From Alkalibacterium indicireducens (GTDB lineage: Bacteria; Bacillota; Bacilli; Lactobacillales; Carnobacteriaceae_A): DNA of 64,000 nt. The stretch spans positions 13,516-77,515 of the forward strand of contig NZ_BAAADA010000042.1 in the NCBI RefSeq assembly GCF_039522005.1, in the 5' to 3' direction. The notes below the pieces were generated by a model. It ran no database searches. It was given only the letters and a program-made list of their open reading frames with translations, and was not told the origin of the DNA. Shown here piece by piece: positions 32,571 through 40,800 of the stretch. The position numbers were made by a program, and so were the translations under genes. Position 1 is the stretch's first letter; each line of letters begins with the position of its first letter.

Positions 32571-35033
32571 TTATTTCCTTTCGATTTCAACCATTTCGTA
32601 CGCTTCGATTACGTNNNNNNNNNNNNNNNNNNNNNNNNNNNNNNNNNNNNNNNNNNNNNNNNNNNNNNNNNNTTCTTTTGCATCATCTTTGAATCGTTTC
32701 AAGCTTGAAAGTTCCCCTTCATACTGTACAATACCATTTCTGATCAGTCTAATGGAACTGTTACGCTTGATCACACCGTCAGTAACAAAACATCCGGCAA
32801 TCGTTCCTACTTTAGACACATGGTAAGTTTCACGTACTTGAGCCTGACCGGTAACTTTCTCTTCGAATTCAGGATCCAGCATCCCTGTCATTGCAGCTTC
32901 GATTTCATCGATCGCATCATAGATGACACGGTGAGTACGGATATCCACTTCTTCGCGGTCTGCACTTTCTTTCGCCTGAATCGTCGGACGAACGTTGAAC
33001 CCGATAACGATGGCAGAACTTGCAGATGCCAGAGTAATATCACTTTCGTTGATGGCTCCAACTCCAGTGTGAATGATGTTGACTTTAACGCCTTCAACTT
33101 CGATTTTTTCAAGACTGGCTGCCAAAGCTTCAACCGAACCTTGTACATCAGCTTTAACGATAACGTTAACTGATTTAAGTTCGCCCTCTTCCAGACTGTC
33201 GAATAGATTCTCAAGTGTAACTTTATTTGTAGTCGAACGCTGCGCTTCTGTTGCCGCAGACGCTCTGGATTCACCTACTTGACGTGCCGTCTTCTCATCT
33301 TCAAAGACAACGAAGCGGTCTCCGGCTTGTGGTGTTTCGTTCAATCCAGTGATTTCTACTGGTGTAGAAGGTCCAGCACTTTTTACTCGGCGCCCTTTAT
33401 CGTTTGTCATAGTACGGACACGTCCGAACGTATTCCCGACAACGATTGGCTCACCTTGTCTAAGTGTTCCTTCCTGAACAAGCAGGGTAGCAATAGGTCC
33501 TTTAGCTTTGTCCAGTCTTGCTTCGATAACAGTACCGATAGCCAGACGTTCAGGATCAGCTTTCAGCTCCTCTACTTCTGCAACAAGCAGGATCATTTCG
33601 AGCAGTTCTTCCAGATTCTGGTTGAATAGTGCTGAAATCTGAACAAAAATCGTATCTCCGCCCCAGTCTTCTGGAACAAGTTCGTATTCAGTGAGTTCCT
33701 GCATCACGCGGTCCGGATTGGCACCCGGTTTATCAACTTTATTGACAGCTACGATGATCGGCACACCAGCTGCTTTAGCATGGTTGATCGCCTCAACCGT
33801 CTGTGCCATAACCCCGTCATCAGCCGCCACAACGATGATTGCGATATCTGTGATGTCTGCTCCTCGCGCACGCATAGTAGTAAAGGCAGCGTGTCCTGGT
33901 GTATCCAGGAAAGTGATCAGCTTGCCGTTTACGTCAACCTGATAGGCACCGATATGCTGAGTGATTCCGCCAGCTTCCCCTTCTGTTACATTAGTTTCTC
34001 GAAGAGTATCAAGTAAAGTCGTTTTTCCGTGATCGACGTGTCCCATGATAGTAACAGTCGGCGGACGGGTAACAAGGTTTTCTTCTACTGGTTCCTGTTC
34101 AAAGAAGGTATCGAAGTCAGTCAGATCGATCTGAACTTTTTCTTCTGTATCCATACCGTATTCGGCTGCAAGAAGTTCAATTGTTTCTTTATCCAGAGAC
34201 TGGTTTTGAGTAGCCATGACTCCCATCATGAACAGCTTCTTGACGATTTCAGCTGGTTCACGGTGAATTTTCTTAGCCAGCTCTACAATCGTCATACCGT
34301 CAGTATATTCAAGAACTTTTGGAAGCTCTTTGAATTTACGTGGGGTCGGAGGTGTCTGTGACTTCTGATTCTTTTTTCCTTTACGCTTGCGTCCTGCAGG
34401 TCCGCCATGAATCCCGCGGTGCTGACGCGAGTTGCGTTTTTTCTTATTGTCGAACTGCTGTTTCTGTTTCTCGTCAGTAGTGCGTTTAGGAGCATCTGCC
34501 CCTGCACGGTTAGCGTCCGGTTTCTTATTCGTATTTCTATTTTGTGATGATGGTTTAGTATTAGACTTATTTATGTTGGATTGTCCTTTTCTATTGTTTG
34601 ATTTAGTTTCTGACTTACTGCTTGGCTGGTTGTCAGAAGACTTACTGTTTGGTCGGTTGTTCGGTCTGTTTGAGTTGGCAGACTGATTCGATTTGTTCGA
34701 TTGAGCCGGTCGGTTGTTCTGCTGTGACCTATTTGAAGCAGTCGATTTTTTCTGCTGATTGCGGTTTGCATTCTGATTCGCCTGGCCAGTCCTGCTGTTG
34801 TCCGATCTGCTTGTATTCTGAGCAGATACTTTTGACCCAGACTGGGAAGATTCAGCTTTTTTCTGAGGTTTAACCGGTTCTTTAATTGCTTTAGCCAGCT
34901 TGTCCACATCTCCGTCGTTCATTGTCGACATGTGACTGCTGTACTTGATCCCCAGACCTTCTGCTGTTTCTAGTACTTTCTTGCTTGGTACATCATTTTC
35001 CTTCGCGAATTCATAGACTCTTTTTTTGCCCAT
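32571..35033 (-). CDS. infB: Translation initiation factor IF-2, with an assembly gap near the C-terminus
   Basis: About 820 codons as given. N-terminal IF2_N (MGKKRVYEFAKENDVPSKKVLETA), then a long disordered Asn/Ser/Gln/Lys-rich linker (about 55-205), a basic stretch, a second IF2_N, the GTPase domain (GHVDHGKTTLLD about 328, DTPGHAAF, NKVDKPGAN), then domains II-IV. A run of 58 Ns (32615-32672) replaces about 20 residues just before the C-terminal VIEAYEMVEIERK. The frame is kept across the gap as written. GGGAAGGTG precedes the ATG. Confidence 0.96.
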   Translation of the reverse strand: MGKKRVYEFAKENDVPSKKVLETAEGLGIKYSSHMSTMNDGDVDKLAKAIKEPVKPQKKAESSQSGSKVSAQNTSRSDNSRTGQANQNANRNQQKKSTASNRSQQNNRPAQSNKSNQSANSNRPNNRPNSKSSDNQPSSKSETKSNNRKGQSNINKSNTKPSSQNRNTNKKPDANRAGADAPKRTTDEKQKQQFDNKKKRNSRQHRGIHGGPAGRKRKGKKNQKSQTPPTPRKFKELPKVLEYTDGMTIVELAKKIHREPAEIVKKLFMMGVMATQNQSLDKETIELLAAEYGMDTEEKVQIDLTDFDTFFEQEPVEENLVTRPPTVTIMGHVDHGKTTLLDTLRETNVTEGEAGGITQHIGAYQVDVNGKLITFLDTPGHAAFTTMRARGADITDIAIIVVAADDGVMAQTVEAINHAKAAGVPIIVAVNKVDKPGANPDRVMQELTEYELVPEDWGGDTIFVQISALFNQNLEELLEMILLVAEVEELKADPERLAIGTVIEARLDKAKGPIATLLVQEGTLRQGEPIVVGNTFGRVRTMTNDKGRRVKSAGPSTPVEITGLNETPQAGDRFVVFEDEKTARQVGESRASAATEAQRSTTNKVTLENLFDSLEEGELKSVNVIVKADVQGSVEALAASLEKIEVEGVKVNIIHTGVGAINESDITLASASSAIVIGFNVRPTIQAKESADREEVDIRTHRVIYDAIDEIEAAMTGMLDPEFEEKVTGQAQVRETYHVSKVGTIAGCFVTDGVIKRNSSIRLIRNGIVQYEGELSSLKRFKDDAKEXXXXXXXXXXXXXXXXXXXXVIEAYEMVEIERK
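32615..32672. other. Assembly gap inside infB
   Basis: 58 unknown bases. The flanks code for RFKDDAKE and, after a partial codon ending AC, VIEAYEM. In other IF-2 proteins 21 residues lie between these blocks, which would need 61 missing bases, so the gap may be three bases too short. Confidence 0.95.
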
Positions 35034-35054
35034 TTAATCACCTTCCCATTCATT

Positions 35055-35354
35055 TTACAGCAATTTTTGAAGGGAATGCACAAATCCTTTATCTAAAAGG
35101 GCACATACTGTCCGATCCTTCCCTAAAGCATGAGAGAGCTCTTCTCTGGAGAACTCTGTTACAACTGGGACGTCGTAATGCTCACACTTATTCAAAAATT
35201 GCTTTCTCGTGTTCTCACTTGCATTTGATGCTAAACATACTGTTTTTGCTTTTTTAGATCTGACTGCCTGAAGCACCAAGGCTTCTCCAGATATCAGCTG
35301 ACCGGCTCTCTGGGACAGGCCTATCAGATTTAATGCACGTTGTTTATTGTTCAT
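35055..35354 (-). CDS. L7Ae-family ribosomal protein YlxQ
   Basis: 99 residues from ATG 35354 (TTG 35360 would add two). L7Ae/L30e/Gadd45 RNA-binding fold: ALNLIGLSQRAGQLISGEALVLQAVRSKKAKTVCLASNASENTRKQFLNKCEHYDVPV. A kink-turn RNA binder of uncertain role, always between ylxR and infB in this group. It overlaps the end of ylxR by 11 bases. Confidence 0.92.
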   Translation of the reverse strand: MNNKQRALNLIGLSQRAGQLISGEALVLQAVRSKKAKTVCLASNASENTRKQFLNKCEHYDVPVVTEFSREELSHALGKDRTVCALLDKGFVHSLQKLL

Positions 35355-35640
35355 TTTCAATTTCCATCCGCGCTTGTCTGTACTCGATATACTCGATCAG
35401 CTCATCATAAAACGACTGCTCGATCGTTGCGTTCAGCGCCTGGCTGATCAGTTTTTTGTCTTTCGCTTTCTGAACCAGCGCAGTGTCGAGGGAGATGTAG
35501 GCTCCTCTGCCATTCTTCTTGCCCGAAGGATCGATGGATACGGCTCCGTCCTTGCTTCGGACCAGTCGTACCATCTCTTTCTTAGGCTTCATTTCTCCAG
35601 ATGCAATGCATTTTCTCATTGGTACTTTACGATTCTGCAT
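35344..35640 (-). CDS. rnpM: YlxR family RNA-binding protein (RnpM)
   Basis: 98 residues, DUF448 family, with the hallmark PMRKCIASGEMKPKKEMVRLVR and the GRGAYISLD block. The Bacillus homologue binds RNase P RNA and lowers its activity (RnpM). AAGGTGG precedes ATG 35640. It lies 23 bases after the acidic frame that continues nusA. Confidence 0.92.
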   Translation of the reverse strand: MQNRKVPMRKCIASGEMKPKKEMVRLVRSKDGAVSIDPSGKKNGRGAYISLDTALVQKAKDKKLISQALNATIEQSFYDELIEYIEYRQARMEIENEQ

Positions 35641-35663
35641 GACTGCCCACCTTAATTGATCTC

Positions 35664-36044
35664 TTAACTTCCCAGGTTCTCATCATCAGAAAATGTGGTT
35701 TCCTGATTTTCAGGGAATGTATTTTTTTCTGTGTCAGTAAACGGCGGCTCACCTTCGCCACCATCAGATAATGTATACTCATCATCTTCTGAGAATGTCG
35801 CTTCTTCGATTTCTTCCATTGATGCTTCGGTTGCATCCTCTTCGCCTCTGCCGTCTCTTTCTTCAGCAAATTCGATCAGATCTTCTGCATCGTTTGAGTC
35901 AAGTTCACCAGACTGAAAGTCTGTTTCCATGACAGGTTCTCCCGGCTGTGCATCAGGCTGATCGTTATCTTGAGCATACACAGTAGAATCTCCTGCGTCA
36001 GAGACTTCTCCTTCATCAAGTGCTTTAACTTCTATCGTCTCATC
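35664..36044 (-). other. Acidic repeat-bearing frame continuing nusA past its stop codon
   Basis: After the nusA TAA (36045-36047) the same frame stays open for about 126 codons to the TAA at 35664. The encoded stretch is extremely acidic and carries loose repeats such as ATFSEDDE, TTFSDDEN and PFTDTEKN; the end of NusA, DTLFS, joined to the following DETIE fits the same FS-acidic pattern with one residue (probably Glu) at the stop. It therefore looks like a NusA acidic tail cut off by a nonsense codon. It could also be translated separately: GTG 35979-35981 has AGGAG eight bases upstream (105 residues). Read-through cannot be excluded. Confidence 0.7.
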
Positions 36045-37199
36045 TTAAGAAAACAATGTATCTGCATCAGCTAAGGCATCTGCCTGCTGCACTGCTTCTT
36101 CGCTGTCATCGTTCAAAGCATTAAAGAAAGAATCGTCTTTAAGCTCTTCTGCTTCTTTGGCAAGAGCTTCCATATCAGATTCGGATTTGATGTCGATCTT
36201 GAAGCCAGTCAATTTAGCTGCCAGACGAACATTCTGTCCACGCTTACCGATAGCCAGTGACAGCTGATAGTCCGGGACAACGATCACACATGAATGCTGA
36301 TCTTCATCAAACTGAACATCAATGACCTGAGCCGGATTTAAAGCATTTTTGATATAAACTGAAGGGTCTTTGTCCCATTCGACGATATCCATGTTTTCGC
36401 CGTTCAGCTCATTAACGATGGCCTGTACACGAGACCCTCTTGGTCCGACACACGTTCCGACAGGGTCGACATTTTCATCTCGGGACGACACAGCAATCTT
36501 CGCGCGGTCACCAGCTTCTCTTGCAATCGATACGATTTCTACTATGCCATCGTAGATTTCCGGCACTTCCTGTTCAAACAGACGCTTGATCAAGTTCGGA
36601 TGTGTCCGGCTGACAAAGACTTGAGGTCCTTTTGTCGAGTTCTCTACATTGCTGACGTATACTTTGATACGGTCATGTGTTGCATACGTTTCGTTTTCAA
36701 TCTGATCACGCTTAGAAAGAACAGCTTCCACTTTTCCTAAGTTGATGTAGATGAACTTGCTGTCCTGACGCTCGACGGTGCCCGTCATCAGATCATCTTC
36801 ATAGGCAATATATTCGTTGTAGATTATTGAACGCTCGGCTTCACGCATTCGCTGCATGATCACTTGCTTAGCTGTCTGAGCTGCAATCCGTCCGAAGTTC
36901 CTAGGCGTTACTTCAAACTTGATTTTATCTCCTACTTCGTAAGCTTTGTTTCGTTCACGTGCTTCTGTCAGACTAATTTCCAGCTGAGAGTCATACACAT
37001 CTTCTACCACTTCTTTAACCTGGTTGACCGTAATCGTACCGGTATCTTCGTCAAAGTTCACCTCAACGTTCTGGGACGTCCCATAGTTACGCTTGTAGGC
37101 TGAAACGAGTGCAGCTTCCAGTGCGTCGATCACGATTTCTTTGGAGATGCCTTTTTCCTGTTCAAGTGTCTCAAGAGCAGCTGCCAATTCTTTACTCAT
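36045..37199 (-). CDS. nusA: Transcription termination/antitermination factor NusA
   Basis: 384 residues, with a full core: N-terminal RNA-polymerase-binding domain (LAAALETLEQEKGISKEIVIDALEAALVSAYKRNYG), S1 domain (about 130-200, MTGTVERQDSKFIYINLG), KH1 (about 230-300, VGTCVGPRGSRVQAIVNELNGE) and KH2 (LAIGKRGQNVRLAAKLTGFKIDIKSE). It tunes pausing, termination and antitermination. After KH2 an acidic tail begins and is stopped by TAA, yet the frame continues acidic for 126 codons. AAAGGGGTATAAAT precedes ATG 37199. Confidence 0.97.
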   Translation of the reverse strand: MSKELAAALETLEQEKGISKEIVIDALEAALVSAYKRNYGTSQNVEVNFDEDTGTITVNQVKEVVEDVYDSQLEISLTEARERNKAYEVGDKIKFEVTPRNFGRIAAQTAKQVIMQRMREAERSIIYNEYIAYEDDLMTGTVERQDSKFIYINLGKVEAVLSKRDQIENETYATHDRIKVYVSNVENSTKGPQVFVSRTHPNLIKRLFEQEVPEIYDGIVEIVSIAREAGDRAKIAVSSRDENVDPVGTCVGPRGSRVQAIVNELNGENMDIVEWDKDPSVYIKNALNPAQVIDVQFDEDQHSCVIVVPDYQLSLAIGKRGQNVRLAAKLTGFKIDIKSESDMEALAKEAEELKDDSFFNALNDDSEEAVQQADALADADTLFS

Positions 37200-37238
37200 A
37201 TTTATACCCCTTTATAAAGTAGTTACTTTTTATCTGAA

Positions 37239-37709
37239 TTAAAATTCGATGGCGTATCTCGCCTTAGCGACCTGACCTTTAGACAGAACCAATTCTTTCC
37301 GGCGTGTCTTGATCATAACTTCCATAACCAGTTCATCGCCGTCGTAAGATTTCAGATGACCTTCATAGGCATCGAACCCTCCAATTTCACCATTTAATGC
37401 CACGTAGATGTACTTACCGACAGCTTTCTCGAAATCTTCTTCTGTTTTTAAAGGACGTTCCGCTCCCGGTGAGGACACTTCCAGATAATAAGCGTGCGGA
37501 ATCGGGTCTGGTTCAATGGCATCCAGTGTCTCTCCAACTTTTTCGCTGAACAGGGCACAGTCATCAAGATCGACACCTGCTTCTTTATCGATATATAATC
37601 TTAAAAACCAGTTTTTACCTTCTTTAACGTATTCCACATCAACTAGTTCATATCCTAATTCATCTGCCAATGGCTCTGACAGTTCTCTTACTTTGTCTAT
37701 TGTATTCAA
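37239..37709 (-). CDS. rimP: Ribosome maturation factor RimP
   Basis: 156 residues from TTG 37709, ten bases after GAGGAG; the frame opens to 37868 but that part is the polC terminator, read as protein. Visible: VRELSEPLADELGYELVDVEYVKEGKNWFLRLYIDKEAGVDLDDCALFSEKVGETLD, YYLEVSSPGAERPLKTEEDFEKAVGKYIYVAL, all family standard. Needed for 30S maturation. First gene of the rimP-nusA-rnpM-ylxQ-infB-rbfA operon. Confidence 0.95.
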   Translation of the reverse strand: MNTIDKVRELSEPLADELGYELVDVEYVKEGKNWFLRLYIDKEAGVDLDDCALFSEKVGETLDAIEPDPIPHAYYLEVSSPGAERPLKTEEDFEKAVGKYIYVALNGEIGGFDAYEGHLKSYDGDELVMEVMIKTRRKELVLSKGQVAKARYAIEF

Positions 37710-37767
37710 ACACTTCACTCTCCTCTCAAATGAGTACGATGTTGTCGCAGCATTCGTCAAGGCTGTG

Positions 37768-37797
37768 AAAAAGAGTGAGCGGATTCGCTCACTCTTT
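37768..37797 (-). terminator. Terminator of polC
   Basis: Minus-strand GAGTGAGCG with CGCTCACTC, four-base loop, followed by TTTTT; strong. It separates polC from rimP. Confidence 0.9.
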
Positions 37798-37872
37798 ACA
37801 CGGTCTATCTTGCTCGATTCGTCTACTAGTGTACCACACCTGCCTAAACAAGGCAACTTTAACGGCATCAGA

Positions 37873-40800
37873 CTAGATGTCGAACAAAGAAAGCTGATTT
37901 TCGTCTGGAAGTCCTTTTAAGGCCTGGTTCGTTTCTAGATATTCCATTACGGTTTTTGAGACTTTCCCTCTTCTTGAAAGATCTTCTTTTGAAAGGAAAG
38001 GCTCGTCTTCTCTAGCCTCTACGATCGCTCCTGCTACACTTGCTCCAAGAGATGGGACAGCTCTGAATGGTGCGATCAGTGCATTGTCTTCAATGATAAA
38101 GTCAGTAGCGTGTGATTTGTCCAGATCGACCATCTTGAATTCAAAGCCTCGCTCGACCATTTCGTTAGCCAGTTCCAGTACCGTCAGCAGGTTCTTTTCC
38201 TTCGTGCTGGCATCCATCCCTTTATCCGTAATTTCTTTCATTCTTGACTTGATGCCGTCTTTCCCCTGGCACATCGCTTCCAGATCAAAGTCACTGGCTC
38301 TGATGGAAAAGTATGCGGCATAGTAGTAAAGCGGATAATGCACCTTGAAGTAGGCGACCCGAAGTGCCATAAGGACGTAGGCAGCTGCGTGGGCTTTAGG
38401 GAACATATACTTGATCTTCAGGCAGGAATCGATATACCATTCCGGCACGTCTTCTTCACGCATGACGGCCTGCCACTCATCCGGTATCCCTCGACCCTTA
38501 CGAACATGCTCCATGATCTTGAAGGCTATGTCATCTTCTAATCCTTGATGCTGAAGGTAGACCATGATGTCATCACGACACCCGATTACTTCAGCCAGAG
38601 GGATGTTATGCAATCTAATCAGTTCCTCAGCATTGCCCAGCCAGACATCCGTTCCGTGTGACAGTCCGGAGATCTGAAGCAGCTCAGCAAAGGTCGTCGG
38701 ATTGGTCTGCTCAAGCATCTGACGAACGAATCGTGTCCCGAACTCCGGAACACCCAAGGTCCCTGTTTTTGAGAAGATCTGTTCTTCAGTGACTCCGAGA
38801 ACTTCTGTGCCGCTGAAGAGTTTCATGACGCCAGGATCGTTGACAGGGATATCCAGAGGATCGATTCCTGAAAGGTCCTGCAGCTTACGGATCATTGTCG
38901 GATCATCGTGTCCCAGGATATCAAGTTTTAGCACATTGTCATGAATGGAATGAAAATCGAAATGCGTCGTTTTCCATTTTGATTCCTGATCATCTGCTGG
39001 ATACTGCACTGGACTGAAGTCGTAGACATCCATATAGTCCGGAATAACGATGATTCCACCAGGGTGCTGCCCGGTTGTCCGTTTGACACCTGTCAGCCCC
39101 TTGGACAGACGGTCGATTTCGGCTGATCTATAATGCAGCTGATGATCCCTCTCGAATCCTTTAACGAATCCAAAAGCAGTTCGGTCTGCAATCGTACCGA
39201 TCGTACCGGCTCTGTAGACGTATTCTTCCCCAAACAACTCTTTTGTATAGTGGTGCGCTGTTGCCTGATACTCTCCCGAGAAGTTCAAATCGATATCAGG
39301 GACTTTATCTCCTTTGAATCCCAAGAAGGTTTCAAACGGAATATCCTGTCCGTCTCTGTATAAGTCAGCCTGACAGTTCGGGCAGGCTTTCTCCGGAAGA
39401 TCGAACCCCGACCCCACTTCTCCTTCAGTGAAGAACTCAGAGTACTGACAGCTGTTGCATCGGTAATGTGGAGGCATTGGGTTGACTTCTGTGATCCCCG
39501 TCATCGTAGCAACGAAGCTCGAGCCGACCGACCCCCTTGAACCAACGAGATACCCATCTTCAATACTCTTATGCACCAGTTTCTGAGAAATCAGATAGAT
39601 AACGGAAAACCCGTTTCCGATGATACTGTCCAGCTCTTTCTCAAGCCGGGCTTCGATGATTTCCGGAAGCGGATCACCATAGAGACTGTGAGCCTTATCG
39701 TAGCTCATCTGTCTGATCTCTTCTTCCGCACCTTCCATCTTAGGAGTGAAGAGATCTTTCTTCACTGGAGTGATGCCGTCTTCGATCTGACGATTGAGAA
39801 GCTGCGGGTTCTCTATGACGACTTCGCGGGCCTTGTCTTCTCCGAGGAAGCGGAACGCGTCCATCATTTCATTTGTTGTCCTGAAATGAACAGCTGGATT
39901 ATTTCCTGGTGACGAAGCAACTGATGACTGTGTCTCCATCAGGATGTCACGGTAAACAGCATCTTCCGGATGAATGTAGTGGACATTCCCAGTCGCAATG
40001 ACCGGCTTGTCCAGCTCTTCACCCAGTTTGATCATGTTGGTCAGAATATCTTCCAGATCAGCATCACTTCTGACTAGCTCCCGTTGAATCAGGTCACTGT
40101 ATACTTCTTTGGGCATGATCTCCAGATAATCGTAAAACTCCGCAACTCTTCGGGCTTCTTCATAGCCTTTTTGCATCATCGCTTCAAAGACTTCCCCTTT
40201 TGAACAGCCGGATCCTACTATAATGCCTTCCCTGTGTTTTTCCAGTACAGAACGAGGCAGTCTGGGGACTCTGTAAAAATAATCCACTAGTGACGTTGAA
40301 ATCAGTTTGAATAGATTCTTCAGTCCGGACTGTGAACTTGCCCATAAGGTCACATGGCTCGGACGGGAGCGTTTATACGCATCTCCCTCACCCATGAACT
40401 GATTTAATTCATCGTGATAATGGATGTTGTGTTCTTCCTGCGCCTTCTTGACAAAGATCCAAAGTAGATTACCGGTCGTCTGCGAATCATAGATCGCACG
40501 GTGGTGCTGTTCAAGATTGACTTTGAAGCGCTTGGCCAGCGTATTGAGTCGATGACTTTTGAATGTCGGGTTGATGAACCGTGAAAATTCAAGTGTATCG
40601 ATGACCGGAAGGGTCGATACGTCCATCTTGTGTTTCTTGTATGCCGTGTTCAGAAAGCCCATATCGAATGAGGCATTGTGAGCAACAAGAATCGTGTCTT
40701 CAGAAAAAGCTCTGAACCGCTCCAAGACATCTTTTTCGGTCTTGGATCCCCGTACCATATCATCGGTAATGCCGGTCAGCTGAACGGTCGTTTCTGACAG

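Noticed and set aside
35664..35981. The acidic 105-residue frame as an ordinary independent gene
   Set aside because: It is exactly in frame with nusA, shares its tail repeat pattern, and the codons between the nusA stop and the GTG are also acidic coding sequence. Separate translation remains only a possibility.
5966..36047. Reassignment of TAA to a sense codon, suggested by two internal TAA codons
   Set aside because: Many intact genes here end in TAA followed by terminators (lexA, plsC, amidase, AraC), so TAA works as a normal stop.
37710..37868. N-terminal extension of rimP by 53 residues
   Set aside because: It is the polC terminator and intergenic DNA read as protein; TTG 37709 has a good ribosome-binding site and family-like length.
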